Of a DNA stretch of 64,000 nt, positions 20,568 to 30,324 are shown in pieces. Origin of the DNA: Ensifer oleiphilus (GTDB lineage: Bacteria; Pseudomonadota; Alphaproteobacteria; Rhizobiales; Rhizobiaceae); NCBI RefSeq assembly GCF_013371465.1, contig NZ_JABWDU010000007.1, forward strand, positions 292,446-356,445. Reading direction: 5' to 3'. Both the position numbers and the translations under genes were made by a program. Within the stretch, counting starts at the first letter, position 1. Every line of letters begins with the position of its first letter. The notes under the pieces are model-generated. The model searched no databases, was not told the origin of the DNA, and saw only the letters and a program-made list of their open reading frames with translations.

Positions 20568-21212
20568 ATGCCGAAGTTGAAGGCCGCGGCTGCGCTTGCA
20601 CTTGTCTGTGCAATCGCTCTGTCGGGTTGCAAGATCATCAAGACGCCCACGGCGCAGGAGGCTGCCGAGGCCGCGTCCGGCGGCTTCAATCCCGATCGTT
20701 CGGTCGCCGAAATATGGGACACGAAAATGGTGCCCTATCTCGACAAGAAGGCCGGTGGCTTGCAGGAGGTAGCGGCGCTTGCGTCAGCCAATGCCGATGC
20801 GGCCGGCGCGAAATACGGTCACAAGGAAAAACAGGGCAGCGCGCCCTGGACTTTTGCAGCACGCCTGACCGGGACCATCGTCACCGCCGAAACGAAATCG
20901 CGATCGGCCTATGTGGATGTCGACGCGGACGGTGACGGCAAGGCCGATGCCCGCGTGCAGATCGGGCCGGCGATCCGCGGCACGGCGATCCGCGACAGCC
21001 TCGACTTCGTCAATTTCAACGAATTCAAGAACCAGATCGAGTGGGCGCAATACGGCAAGTCGTTCAACACTCATGTCAACGGCCTCATTCTGGAAAAACT
21101 CTCGCGCGACGGGCTCGTCGGCAAGAAGGTCGAGGCGCTGGGTGCCTTTCCGCTGCCTGCCAAGGGACAGCTGCCGCTGTTCGTACCTGTTCAATTGACG
21201 GTGAGCGAATGA
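20568..21212 (+). CDS. DUF2291 lipoprotein of a sugar ABC transporter
   Basis: This is a 214-residue lipoprotein. The signal sequence MPKLKAAAALALVCAIALSG ends in a lipobox whose cysteine is at about residue 21 (SGCKII). The body matches DUF2291, with WDTKMVPYLDKKAGGLQ, GPAIRGTAIRDSLDFVNFNE and QIEWAQYGKSFNTHV. The family recurs in ABC operons for sugars and polyols but its role is unproven. It would be anchored on the periplasmic face beside the transporter. Its stop overlaps the ATPase start (ATGA). Confidence 0.8.
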   Translation: MPKLKAAAALALVCAIALSGCKIIKTPTAQEAAEAASGGFNPDRSVAEIWDTKMVPYLDKKAGGLQEVAALASANADAAGAKYGHKEKQGSAPWTFAARLTGTIVTAETKSRSAYVDVDADGDGKADARVQIGPAIRGTAIRDSLDFVNFNEFKNQIEWAQYGKSFNTHVNGLILEKLSRDGLVGKKVEALGAFPLPAKGQLPLFVPVQLTVSE

Positions 21213-22762
21213 CGATGTTCCCCGTAGAAGACGACACCTGCGTGCTGCGCCTGGAGGATGTGACCAAGGTCTATTCCGGCATTGTCGCGGTCCGTCATGC
21301 CAATCTGGCGCTCCGGCGCGGAGCCGTGAACGTGCTTGTCGGCGAGAACGGCGCCGGCAAGTCGACGCTGATGCGGATCATTGCCGGGGTGGAGAAACCG
21401 TCGCTCGGACGAATCCTCATCGACGGCGAGGAGGTCGAATTTCATTCGCCGGCCGACGCCCAGCGTCACGGCATCGGCATGGTCTTTCAGGAGCTCAACC
21501 TCTTCGGCAACCTGTCGGTGGCTGAGAACATCTTTGCCACGCGCGAGATCATGCGCGGCGTTCGCGGCATCGATCATCGCGCACAGGTCGAAAAGGCCAA
21601 TCATTTCCTCGACAAGCTGGACGCCGGCATCAACGCCGAGACTCTGGTGGAGGACCTTCCGATCGGCCAGCAGCAACTGGTCGAGATCGCCAAGGCGATC
21701 TCGCTCGACACCCGCATCCTCATTCTCGACGAACCGACATCGGCGTTGTCGGCGGCCGAAGTCGATGTGCTTTTCAAGGTCATCGGCGAGCTGAAGGCGC
21801 AAGGGGTGGCCATCGTCTATATCTCCCACCGCCTTGAAGAGCTGATGCGCATCGGCGACTACATTACCGTCCTGCGCGACGGCCAGATCACCGGGCACGC
21901 CATGGTGCGCGATATCGATACCAAGTGGATTGTCCGCTCGATGATCGGGTCCGACGCCAAGGATTTTGCCAAGTCCGTCGATCATCGCCTCGGCGAGGAA
22001 ATGTTCCGTGCAGAGGATATCTGCTTGCCGCGGAAGACAGGCGGTCTTGCCGTCGACCACGTCTCGATCTCGGTGCGGGCAGGCGAAGTGCTCGGCATCT
22101 ACGGACTGATGGGGGCAGGGCGCAGCGAATTCTTCGAATGCGTGATGGGGCAGCATGCCCACGCCACCGGCAGCATTCGTGTCGGCGGCGTCGAGGTGGC
22201 GGATCGCGACACGTCGCGCCGGATCCGCGAGGGCATGGCGCTGATCCCGGAGGACCGGCAGCGCGAAGGTCTGGTACAGGCGCTTTCGATCGCCAGCAAC
22301 CTGACGCTTGCAAGCCTCGATCGCTTCGTCCGCTTCGGCTTTCACATCGCCGGCGAACGCGAGCAGTCCGCCATCCAGTCGGCGATCCGCGATCTCGCCA
22401 TCAAGGCCCCGAACCCCGACTTCGAAGTGACATCAATGTCGGGCGGCAACCAGCAGAAGGTGGTGATCGGCAAGGCGCTGATGACGGAGCCGAAGGTTCT
22501 GCTGATGGACGAGCCGAGCCGCGGCATCGACGTCGGAGCAAAGGCAGACGTGTTTCGCACGATGCGGCGCCTGGCGGGTGAGGGGCTCGCTATTCTCTTT
22601 TCCACCTCGGACCTCGAAGAGGTGATGGCGCTGTCCGACCGCATAGCGGTCATGAGCAATGGCCGCCTGGTCGCCGTGATCGACCGCAAGGACGCGACCG
22701 AAGAAATGATTGTCAAGGCTTCGGCCGAAGGACACAAAACGACAAGGGAACTCGCCCAATGA
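21209..22762 (+). CDS. Sugar ABC transporter ATPase, two nucleotide-binding domains (apiose locus)
   Basis: The 517-residue tandem ATPase is of the MglA/RbsA type. The first domain has Walker A GENGAGKSTLMRI, FQELNLFGNLSVAENIF and Walker B ILILDEPTSALSA. The second has a degenerate Walker A GLMGAGRSEFFEC, signature MSGGNQQKVVIGKAL and Walker B LLMDEPSRGIDVGA. The ATG at 21209 overlaps the DUF2291 stop by 4 bp. It would energise uptake through the permease encoded next. Confidence 0.9.
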   Translation: MTMFPVEDDTCVLRLEDVTKVYSGIVAVRHANLALRRGAVNVLVGENGAGKSTLMRIIAGVEKPSLGRILIDGEEVEFHSPADAQRHGIGMVFQELNLFGNLSVAENIFATREIMRGVRGIDHRAQVEKANHFLDKLDAGINAETLVEDLPIGQQQLVEIAKAISLDTRILILDEPTSALSAAEVDVLFKVIGELKAQGVAIVYISHRLEELMRIGDYITVLRDGQITGHAMVRDIDTKWIVRSMIGSDAKDFAKSVDHRLGEEMFRAEDICLPRKTGGLAVDHVSISVRAGEVLGIYGLMGAGRSEFFECVMGQHAHATGSIRVGGVEVADRDTSRRIREGMALIPEDRQREGLVQALSIASNLTLASLDRFVRFGFHIAGEREQSAIQSAIRDLAIKAPNPDFEVTSMSGGNQQKVVIGKALMTEPKVLLMDEPSRGIDVGAKADVFRTMRRLAGEGLAILFSTSDLEEVMALSDRIAVMSNGRLVAVIDRKDATEEMIVKASAEGHKTTRELAQ

Positions 22763-23823
22763 CGACGGCAACCACGACCCCCGACGCGACGGACGTTTCC
22801 AGCGGATCGGTCCTGTTGACCCTGATGAAGCTCAGAACCTTCATCGCCTTGTTTGCGGTGATCGCGTTCTTCTCGATCTTCGCGCCGAACTTCCTGTCGA
22901 CGGCCAACATCATCCTGATGTCCAAGCACGTGGCGCTGAACGCGTTCCTGGCCATGGGCATGACCTTCGTCATCATCACTGGCGGCATTGACCTGTCGGT
23001 CGGGTCGATCGTCGGGCTTTGCGGCATGGTCGCCGGTGGTCTCATCCTCAACGGCATCGACCTGCAGTTCGGCTTTACCGTTTACTTCAACATTGTCGAG
23101 GTGTGCCTGATCACCCTTGCCGTTGGCGTCGCAATCGGCGCGATCAACGGTCTGTTGATCACCAAGCTCAACGTGGCGCCGTTCATCGCCACCCTCGGCA
23201 CGCTCTATGTCGCGCGCGGGTTCGCGCTGCTGTCGTCCGACGGCCAGACATTCCCCAACCTCGTCGGCAAGCCGGAGCTTGCGACGACAGGCTTTGCCTT
23301 TCTCGGATCTGGGCGTGTGCTCGGGCTGCCGGTCTCGATCTGGATCCTGATCGTCGTGGCGCTGGCAGCCGCCTATGTCGCCAAATACACCCCGATCGGT
23401 CGCCACATCTTTGCCGTTGGCGGCAACGAGCGCGCCGCACGCATGTCGGGCATCCGGGTCGACCGGGTGAAGATGTTCGTCTACATGTTCTCGGGCTTCT
23501 GCGCGGCGATCGTCGGCCTGGTGATCTCATCGGAGCTGATGGCGTCGCACCCCGCGACCGGCAATTCGTTCGAACTGAACGCGATCGCGGCGGCTGTTCT
23601 CGGCGGCACGTCGATGTCCGGCGGGCGCGGCACCATCGGTGGCACGATCATCGGCGCATTCGTCATCGGCATTCTGTCGGACGGGCTTGTGATGATGGGG
23701 ATTTCGTCCTTCTGGCAGATGGTGATCAAGGGCATCGTGATCATCGTCGCGGTGGTCGTCGACCAGGCCCAGCGCCGCCTGCAGCAGCAGGTGACCTTGA
23801 TGCAGCTTGCCAAGAAGGGCTGA
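22759..23823 (+). CDS. Sugar ABC transporter permease (apiose locus)
   Basis: The 354-residue permease of the RbsC family has about ten membrane segments. The family blocks MTFVIITGGIDLSVGSIVGL (about residue 72) and LNAIAAAVLGGTSMSGGRGT (about residue 270) are intact. It overlaps the ATPase gene by 4 bp. Only one permease gene is present, so it should act as a homodimer, unlike the two-permease YtfT/YjfF system nearby. Confidence 0.9.
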   Translation: MTTATTTPDATDVSSGSVLLTLMKLRTFIALFAVIAFFSIFAPNFLSTANIILMSKHVALNAFLAMGMTFVIITGGIDLSVGSIVGLCGMVAGGLILNGIDLQFGFTVYFNIVEVCLITLAVGVAIGAINGLLITKLNVAPFIATLGTLYVARGFALLSSDGQTFPNLVGKPELATTGFAFLGSGRVLGLPVSIWILIVVALAAAYVAKYTPIGRHIFAVGGNERAARMSGIRVDRVKMFVYMFSGFCAAIVGLVISSELMASHPATGNSFELNAIAAAVLGGTSMSGGRGTIGGTIIGAFVIGILSDGLVMMGISSFWQMVIKGIVIIVAVVVDQAQRRLQQQVTLMQLAKKG

Positions 23824-23826
23824 AGG

Positions 23827-24861
23827 ATGACGGAATTGAAAGGTGCCCTGATCGGTTGCGGCTTCTTCGCGGTCAACCAGATGCACGGCTGGAATGACGC
23901 GGCGGGCGTGCGCATCGTCGCGATCTGCGACCGTGACCCGGCGCGGCTGCAGATCGTCGGCGACACGTTCGGCATCGAGCGACGCTACAGCTCGGCAGAA
24001 GCGCTGTTTGCCGATGGCGGGTTCGATTTCGTCGATATCGCGACGACGGTTGCCAGCCATCGCCCCCTGGTGGAGATGGCGGCGGCGAGCGGCGTAGCGA
24101 CGATCTGCCAGAAGCCGTTCGCACCGACGATGGAAGACGCTGTCGCGATGGTCGCGGCCTGTGACCGGGCCGGCGTCGCCTTCATGATACATGAGAACTT
24201 CCGCTGGCAATCGCCGATCCGGGCAGCGAAGGCCGCAATCGAAAGCGGCGCGATTGGCGAGGTCTTCTGGGGACGCGTCAGTTTCCGCTCTGCCTATGAC
24301 GTCTTCTCCGGCCAACCTTATCTGGCCACCGGCAAACGGTTCATCATCGAGGATCTCGGCATTCACGCCCTGGATATCGCCCGTTTCCTCTTCGGTGACG
24401 CGACAGCGGTGACGGCGCGCACGCGACGGGTCAATCCTGCGATTGCCGGCGAGGACGTCGCAACGATGATGCTCGATCACGAGGCTGGGATCACGTCCAT
24501 CGTCGATTGCAGCTATGCAACGCGGCTGCCGGTCGAGCCTTTCCCGGAAACCTTGCTTGAAGTCGATGGCAGCAAGGGCACGCTTCGCCTGTCGCAGAGC
24601 TACCGTCTGTCCGTTCATTCGCCCGATGGCACGGAGGTGAGCGACGTGCAGCCACGCCTTCTGCCATGGGCCTCCAAGCCATGGCACAACATTCAGGAAA
24701 GCGTCGGGCTTATCCAGCGCCATTGGGTCGAGTGTCTGCGCGAAAGGCGCGAACCCGACACATCCGGTCGCGACAACCTGCAGACCTTTGCGCTGGTCGA
24801 GGCGTCGTATCTGAGCGCGGCGGAAAATCGCACCGTGCCGCTCTCGGAATTCCTCGGATGA
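23827..24861 (+). CDS. apsD: D-apiose dehydrogenase (Gfo/Idh/MocA family)
   Basis: The 344-residue oxidoreductase has an N-terminal Rossmann fold (LIGCGFFAVNQMHGWN, residues 9-24). The conserved active-site block is CQKPFAPTMEDA, with the EKP-type lysine in the variant QKP, followed by MIHENFRWQSPIRAAK and IIEDLGIHALDIARFLFGDA. ApsD oxidises D-apiose to D-apionolactone. The specific call is based on neighbours ApnL and ApnO. It starts 3 bp after the permease stop and overlaps apnL by 4 bp. Confidence 0.8.
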   Translation: MTELKGALIGCGFFAVNQMHGWNDAAGVRIVAICDRDPARLQIVGDTFGIERRYSSAEALFADGGFDFVDIATTVASHRPLVEMAAASGVATICQKPFAPTMEDAVAMVAACDRAGVAFMIHENFRWQSPIRAAKAAIESGAIGEVFWGRVSFRSAYDVFSGQPYLATGKRFIIEDLGIHALDIARFLFGDATAVTARTRRVNPAIAGEDVATMMLDHEAGITSIVDCSYATRLPVEPFPETLLEVDGSKGTLRLSQSYRLSVHSPDGTEVSDVQPRLLPWASKPWHNIQESVGLIQRHWVECLRERREPDTSGRDNLQTFALVEASYLSAAENRTVPLSEFLG

Positions 24862-26780
24862 CGCTATCGCGCGCGTTCCTCCTGTTCGGTTCCGACGAAA
24901 GCGAACCCACCGTGCAGCGTCTGCAAGCGGGGCAGTTGAGCGTCGATCTGGTCGGCGGCAATCTGCGCGCGATCCGGTTTGCCGGACGGGAGGTTCTGCG
25001 CGGCATTTCGTTTCTTGTTCGCGATCGCGATTGGGGCACCTGCGAAGCGGCGCTGGACGGCGTGCAAATCGAGGAAGTGGCCGATCGTGCGACCGTCCGC
25101 TACACCGCCCGGTTCGTAGCACCGGACGGGGCCATTCTCCGCTGCGATGCGACGATCGCACTTGACCCACAATCCGTCAGTTTTGCCGCTGACTTCACAC
25201 CCGATCGCGCGTTTGAGACGGCGCGCGCTGGGTTCGTCGTGCTTCATCCGGTCGTGGGCGTCGCCGGGAGACCTGTTGCGGTGGAGCATGGCGACGGCAC
25301 GGTCGAACACGCCGTTTTTCCCGATTTCATCGAGCCATGGCAGCCGTTCAAGAATATTTCGGCCATCACCCATGAGGCCATGCCCGGCGTCATGGCCGAG
25401 TGCCGGATGACCGGCGATGTCTTCGAAATGGAAGACCAGCGCAATTGGACGGATGGCTCCTACAAGACCTATGTGCGCCCACTGGCACTGCCTTGGCCCT
25501 ATATGCTGAAGGCGGGAGAAACACTTTGTCAGTCGGTCCGGCTGACGATCGCACAGTCCGCTCCGTCGGCCGCCGCGGATGGACGGCCGGGCAAAGCGAT
25601 CGAGATTTCTCTCGCAGACATCAGTCGGACACTTCCTGAGATCGGCCTTGGCCTGCGCCCGGAGAATCTGACCGAGGAGCTGCGTCATGCGGGTCTCGTC
25701 ACCGAGCTTGGCGCCCGGCACCTGGTCTGCCATTTCGATACGGGCGCCGGTCATGGCGTGGAGGCGCTTTCAGGTTTCCGTAGAGTTGCGCAAGCAAGCG
25801 GCGCCAAGGTGACCCTTGAGTGTTTCCTTGCTTGCCGGCAGCCGCTCGACGAGGAGCTGAAGGCGATCGCGGCCGACGTCGAAACGGCCGGCCTCACTCT
25901 GTCGAGCATTGCCGTGTCGCCTTCCGTCGACCGTCAATCGACGCCGCCCGGTAGCGCCTGGCCGGATTGCCCGCCGCTCGAAGCTGTCTATGCTGCAGCG
26001 CAGCGTGCGTTTCCCGGATTGCCGCTTGGCGGCGGCATGTTCAGCTACTTCACCGAGCTCAATCGCAAACGGGTGCCGCCCGCGCCATTATCCTATCTTA
26101 CCCATTGCACCAATCCGATCGTCCATGCCGCAGACGATCTGAGTGTCATGCAGACGTTCGAAGCCTTGCGTCATGTGACGCGTTCGGTTCGCGCGATCTA
26201 TGGAGACAGGCCCTATCGCATCGGGCCATCGACGATCGCGATGCGGCAGAACCCCTATGGCAGCGCCACGAAGGACAATCCGCTGGGCCGGCGGATTGCC
26301 ATGGCAAACAGAGACCCGCGACACAACGCCCTCTTCGGCGCCGCATGGACGCTTGCCTACGCCGCGACGGTGGCCGAGGCCGGACTAGAGGTGCTGACGC
26401 TTTCGACGCTCTGCGGTCCGTTCGGTCTGATTGCCGCCGCCGGCGAGCCGGTGGCGGAGGGCGGAAAACGTCCGCTCTTTCACGTGCTGAAGTGGCTGGC
26501 GGAATTGTCGGGCCACACATGCGTGTCGGTCGAAACCAGCGCTCCAGATACGCTTGTCGGTGTCGGCGCCGTCACCGATGGCGGCAGAACGGTGCTCCTG
26601 GCGAACATCAGTGTAGAGATGCAGGTTGTGTCTCTCGGCAATGTTCGTAAGTCAATGCTTACGCTAATCGACGAAAACTGGATGCGAGAGTGTGCCGGTG
26701 AACCGAAGGCCCTCGACCTTCGCGAAGAATGCGTCCGGTTGCCGGCCTATGCCGTTGCCCGCATCGAATTTCCTCGCTAG
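24858..26780 (+). CDS. apnL: D-apionate lactonase
   Basis: The 640-residue protein has no obvious classic lactonase or esterase motif. The N-terminal half includes GQLSVDLVGGNLRAIRFAGR and FLVRDRDWGTCE. A TIM-barrel-like glycosidase-type middle follows, with GLRPENLTEELRHAGLV and GGGMFSYFTELNRKRVPPAP. This matches the size and N-terminus I recall for ApnL, which opens D-apionolactone to D-apionate. It overlaps apsD by 4 bp and converges on the FadR-type gene, sharing the CTAG at 26777-26780 as both stop regions. Without context it would be called hypothetical. Confidence 0.75.
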   Translation: MTLSRAFLLFGSDESEPTVQRLQAGQLSVDLVGGNLRAIRFAGREVLRGISFLVRDRDWGTCEAALDGVQIEEVADRATVRYTARFVAPDGAILRCDATIALDPQSVSFAADFTPDRAFETARAGFVVLHPVVGVAGRPVAVEHGDGTVEHAVFPDFIEPWQPFKNISAITHEAMPGVMAECRMTGDVFEMEDQRNWTDGSYKTYVRPLALPWPYMLKAGETLCQSVRLTIAQSAPSAAADGRPGKAIEISLADISRTLPEIGLGLRPENLTEELRHAGLVTELGARHLVCHFDTGAGHGVEALSGFRRVAQASGAKVTLECFLACRQPLDEELKAIAADVETAGLTLSSIAVSPSVDRQSTPPGSAWPDCPPLEAVYAAAQRAFPGLPLGGGMFSYFTELNRKRVPPAPLSYLTHCTNPIVHAADDLSVMQTFEALRHVTRSVRAIYGDRPYRIGPSTIAMRQNPYGSATKDNPLGRRIAMANRDPRHNALFGAAWTLAYAATVAEAGLEVLTLSTLCGPFGLIAAAGEPVAEGGKRPLFHVLKWLAELSGHTCVSVETSAPDTLVGVGAVTDGGRTVLLANISVEMQVVSLGNVRKSMLTLIDENWMRECAGEPKALDLREECVRLPAYAVARIEFPR

Positions 26781-27508
26781 CCGTTGGCGCCTTCGGCCTT
26801 GCCCTTAAGGGTGTAGAGCGCACGGGAGCGCTCCAGGTGCTTGATCATCGCCTGTTCGGCATCGTCAGGATTGCCGCGGCTGATGCAGTCGATGATCTCT
26901 TCGTGCTCGGCGAGCGTGTGGTTCTCACGACCGGTCCAGATCAGCATTTCGGTGTGGTATTCCTTCAGCCAGCCCAGCATCGCTTCGCTGACGGCGGTAT
27001 AGATGGGGTTGCCGGAAATCTGCGCGATGCAGCTGTGGAAGGCCATGTCGGCGGCGATGAACGTTTCGGAATCGCCAAGCGCATCGCGTTGGCGGATAAG
27101 CGTGTCCTTCAGTGCGGCGACATCTGCCGCTGTCGCGCGGCTCGCGGCTTCGCGCACCATGCCGCGCTCGAAGAAGATGCGTGCACTTTTCAGATGCTCG
27201 AGCGAATCTGAAGAGCCCGACAGCATGATCTTGGCCGCAACGTCCATCTGGCGAAAGAGCGACTTCGGCGTGAGCTTGAGCACCTTGGCGCGCTCGCCGT
27301 GCGAGATCTCGACAAGGCCCATATTCGCAAGTGCCTGCATTGCTTCGCGGATTGCCGGTCGGCCGACCTGAAACCGCTCCATGAGCATCCGTTCCGACGG
27401 CATTTCGTCGCCCGGCTGCAACTCGCCGCTTTCGATCAAGGTCTTCAAGCGGGCGAAAACCTCGTCGGAGAGTTTTCTGCGAACAATGGGTTCTGGCTGG
27501 CTGATCAT
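26777..27508 (-). CDS. GntR/FadR-family regulator, probable apiose repressor
   Basis: The 243-residue protein has a winged helix at about 10-75 (SDEVFARLKTLIESGELQPG, then ERFQVGRPAIREAMQALANM) and an FCD domain at about 100-230 with metal-ligand-like IAADMAFHSCIAQISGN. It lies between the two arms of the apiose locus, convergent with apnL and divergent from oiaX. An identical 16-bp sequence occurs in front of both arms, so it is the best candidate regulator. Confidence 0.86.
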   Translation of the reverse strand: MISQPEPIVRRKLSDEVFARLKTLIESGELQPGDEMPSERMLMERFQVGRPAIREAMQALANMGLVEISHGERAKVLKLTPKSLFRQMDVAAKIMLSGSSDSLEHLKSARIFFERGMVREAASRATAADVAALKDTLIRQRDALGDSETFIAADMAFHSCIAQISGNPIYTAVSEAMLGWLKEYHTEMLIWTGRENHTLAEHEEIIDCISRGNPDDAEQAMIKHLERSRALYTLKGKAEGANG

Positions 27509-27617
27509 GTGAACTCCACCGGTGCCTGAGCGTGTGTCCTATATGCACGATTCCTGCGGATAAGGAATGGTTCGCATGGTGGCGCCCGTTCAGAGATTCT
27601 TCTTGCGCAACTGAGGT

Positions 27618-27633
27618 ACTCATTATACCAGTT
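27618..27633. promoter_or_regulatory. Candidate operator shared by both apiose operons
   Basis: ACTCATTATACCAGTT is identical to 18594-18609. Here it sits between the divergent FadR-type regulator and oiaX, 54 bp before oiaX. An outer repeat AACTG (27609-27613) and CAGTT (27629-27633) adds dyad symmetry. Confidence 0.6.
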
Positions 27634-27686
27634 TGAGAACAAGAGCCACCCCTTTCGAACCGAAGAGCGAACCGCCCGTGATACGC

Positions 27687-28934
27687 ATGACCTACCGGAT
27701 AGAGAGCGCTGGGAACGTTGAGGCGCTCGCCGAAAAGATCGCCAGCGACCAGTCGACCGGTACCTTCGTCGCCGTCCCCGGAGAAACCGAGGAACTGAAA
27801 GCGCGCGTTGCTGCGCGCGTGGTCGCCATCCGGCATCTTGAGCCGACAGAGCGGCCATCCCTGCCTGAGGAAGCCGGGGAGGTGAAGCGCTTCAACCGGG
27901 CGGATGTCGATGTCAGCTTTCCGCTCGACGCCGTCGGCACGGACCTTTCGGCGCTGATGACGATTGCCATTGGTGGTGTCTATTCGATCAAGGGTATGAC
28001 CGGCATCCGTGTCGTCGACATGAAGCTGCCGCAGGAGTTCGCGGCCGCCCATCCCGGGCCGCAATTCGGTGTTGCCGGCAGCCGGCGGCTGACCGGTGTC
28101 GAGGGGCGGCCGATCATCGGCACGATCGTCAAGCCGGCTCTCGGGCTGCGGCCGAAGGAGACGGCGGAGCTGGTGGGCGAACTTTTGTCTTCAGGGGTCG
28201 ATTTCATCAAGGATGATGAAAAGCTGATGAGCCCGGCCTACTCGCCGCTGAAGGACCGGGTTGCGGCGATCATGCCGAAAATCCTCGACCACGAGCAGAA
28301 GACCGGCAAGAAGGTGGTGTACGCCTTCGGCATCTCCCACGCTGATCCCGACGAGATGATGCGCAACCACGATCTGGTCGCTGCTGCCGGTGGCAACGCT
28401 GCCGTCGTCAATATCAACTCCATCGGCATGGGCGGCGTCGCTTTCCTGCGCAAACGGTCCAAGCTCGTCCTGCATGCCCACCGCAATGGCTGGGATATCC
28501 TGACCCGCCACGGGGGACTTGGAATGGAATTTTCCGTGTGGCAGCAGTTCTGGCGCCTGCTCGGTGTCGATCAGTTCCAGATCAACGGCATCCGCGTCAA
28601 ATACTGGGAGCCGGACGACAGTTTTGTGAAATCGTTCGAGGCCGTCAGCACGCCGCTGTTTGCGCCGGACGACTGCCCGCTGCCGGTGGTCGGCTCCGGG
28701 CAATGGGGTGGTCAGGCCCCCGACACCTATAGGCGGACAGGCGGATCGACCGACCTTCTCTATCTCTGCGGCGGCGGTATCGTCAGCCACCCCGGCGGTG
28801 CCGGTGCCGGCGTCCGGGCGGTTCGTCAGGCCTGGGAAGCGGCCGTTGCCGGCATCTCTTTGGCCGATTATGCCCGCGACCACATTGAGCTTGCCCAGTC
28901 CCTTGAAAAGTTCGCCGACGGCAAGGGCGCCTGA
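27687..28934 (+). CDS. oiaX: RuBisCO-like protein, 3-oxo-isoapionate-4-phosphate decarboxylase
   Basis: This 415-residue form IV RuBisCO-like protein would decarboxylate 3-oxo-isoapionate 4-phosphate to erythrulose 1-phosphate. The N-terminal domain begins MTYRIESAGNVEALAEKIAS. The barrel has the substrate lysine in GTIVKPALGLRPKE and the activating carbamate/Mg site Lys-Asp-Asp-Glu in GVDFIKDDEKLMSP. Later come VLHAHRNGWD and the phosphate loop LCGGGIVSHPGGAGAGVRAV. True RuBisCO is excluded because no small subunit or Calvin genes are nearby. A transcarboxylase/hydrolase (OiaT) role is the main alternative. GTG at 27678 is a possible earlier start. Confidence 0.82.
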   Translation: MTYRIESAGNVEALAEKIASDQSTGTFVAVPGETEELKARVAARVVAIRHLEPTERPSLPEEAGEVKRFNRADVDVSFPLDAVGTDLSALMTIAIGGVYSIKGMTGIRVVDMKLPQEFAAAHPGPQFGVAGSRRLTGVEGRPIIGTIVKPALGLRPKETAELVGELLSSGVDFIKDDEKLMSPAYSPLKDRVAAIMPKILDHEQKTGKKVVYAFGISHADPDEMMRNHDLVAAAGGNAAVVNINSIGMGGVAFLRKRSKLVLHAHRNGWDILTRHGGLGMEFSVWQQFWRLLGVDQFQINGIRVKYWEPDDSFVKSFEAVSTPLFAPDDCPLPVVGSGQWGGQAPDTYRRTGGSTDLLYLCGGGIVSHPGGAGAGVRAVRQAWEAAVAGISLADYARDHIELAQSLEKFADGKGA

Positions 28935-28962
28935 CCGAACGCAATTCGCAGCGAGACCCTCC

Positions 28963-30297
28963 ATGCAGACACCTTTGCTCAGCTTTTACGGCGATGATCT
29001 GACCGGTTCGACCGATGTCATGGAGGCGCTTGCGTCTCAGGGCGTCGACACGGCGCTGTTCCTGAAGATCCCGGATGTTTCGCTCCTTGATCGCTTTTCG
29101 CATTGCCGTGCCTTCGGCCTTGCTGGCACAAGCCGCAGCCAGACACCGGGCTGGATGGACGACAATCTCGCTCCCGCCTTTTCCTGGCTGAAATCGCTCG
29201 GTGCGGCAATCACGCATTACAAGGTGTGCTCGACCTTCGATTCCAGCCCGCAGCTCGGCAGCATCGGCAGGGCGATCGAAATCGGTCGCGACATCTTCGG
29301 GGCGGCGCCGGTGCCGCTCGTCGTCGGTGCGCCGCAGATCCGCCGCTACACCGCATTCGGCAATCTGTTTGCCGCCTATCGTGGCGAGACCTACCGGATC
29401 GATCGCCATCCCGTCATGAGCCGGCACCCGGTAACGCCGATGAGTGAGGCGGATGTTCGCCTCCACCTCGCGTCCCAGACCGCACTTGGCTGCGGACTTG
29501 TCGACCTTGCGGCACTCAAGGCGGCCGATGCGGATGCGACGAGCGACAGGGTTTTTGCAGCCGGTGACGATATCGTTCTGCTCGATGTGGCCGATGAAGA
29601 GACCCAGGCGGTCGTCGGGCGGCAACTCTGGCGCCTGAAGGCGCCGTCTGGGCAGTTCGTCTGCGGATCGTCGGGAGTGGAGTATGCGCTGGTGAGGGAA
29701 TGGCAACGCCTTGGCCTGCTGCGCGCGGCACCCGCCTTCTCTGAGGTCGGGCGCGTCGATCAGATTGCGGTCGTATCCGGCAGCGTATCGCCGACGACCG
29801 AGCGGCAGATCCGTCATGCGGTCGACAACGGTTTCGAAGGGATCGCGCTCGATGCGGTGGATTTTGCGGCCGTGGATGGAGCTGCGGCACTGGAGGCCGC
29901 CGTCGCACGGGGCTTGCAGGCCCTTGCATCCGGTCGCAGCGTTATATTCTACACGGCTCTCGGGCCCGCGGCCGATCGAGGCGCCGCCTTCTCGCTGGAG
30001 GATGGCTCCCGCCACCGGCTTGGGGAGCGATTGGGAGCTCTGCTGCAGCAGCTGATCACGCGTGCGGGCCTTCGTCGCGCCGTCATCGCAGGCGGTGACA
30101 CGTCCAGCCACGCGCTCGGCAAGCTTTCGGTCGAAGCTTTGACGCTGCGGTTGCCGCTGCCGCAATCTCCCGGTTCGCCGCTTTGCATAGCGCACAGCGC
30201 CGATCCTGCTGTCGATGGCCTCGAAATCTCGCTCAAGGGCGGGCAGATCGGCCAGGACGATTATTTCTCGATGATCCGCGACGGCCGGGCCGCCTAG
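28963..30297 (+). CDS. oiaK: 3-oxo-isoapionate kinase (DUF1537 four-carbon-acid-sugar kinase family)
   Basis: The 444-residue kinase has the family N-terminus LLSFYGDDLTGSTDVMEALA and KVCSTFDSSPQLGSIGRAIE. The C-terminal nucleotide-binding domain shows VVSGSVSPTTERQIRHAVDN and AVIAGGDTSSHALGKL. In apiose catabolism OiaK phosphorylates 3-oxo-isoapionate, producing the OiaX substrate. It follows oiaX by 28 bp and is likely cotranscribed. Confidence 0.85.
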   Translation: MQTPLLSFYGDDLTGSTDVMEALASQGVDTALFLKIPDVSLLDRFSHCRAFGLAGTSRSQTPGWMDDNLAPAFSWLKSLGAAITHYKVCSTFDSSPQLGSIGRAIEIGRDIFGAAPVPLVVGAPQIRRYTAFGNLFAAYRGETYRIDRHPVMSRHPVTPMSEADVRLHLASQTALGCGLVDLAALKAADADATSDRVFAAGDDIVLLDVADEETQAVVGRQLWRLKAPSGQFVCGSSGVEYALVREWQRLGLLRAAPAFSEVGRVDQIAVVSGSVSPTTERQIRHAVDNGFEGIALDAVDFAAVDGAAALEAAVARGLQALASGRSVIFYTALGPAADRGAAFSLEDGSRHRLGERLGALLQQLITRAGLRRAVIAGGDTSSHALGKLSVEALTLRLPLPQSPGSPLCIAHSADPAVDGLEISLKGGQIGQDDYFSMIRDGRAA

Positions 30298-30324
30298 GCG
30301 GCGTCCCGTTCAGCATGCCTGCGA

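Noticed and set aside
27687..28934. Autotrophic RuBisCO
   Set aside because: The sequence is of the RuBisCO-like type, with no small subunit, phosphoribulokinase or carboxysome genes nearby, and it sits in a sugar catabolic operon.
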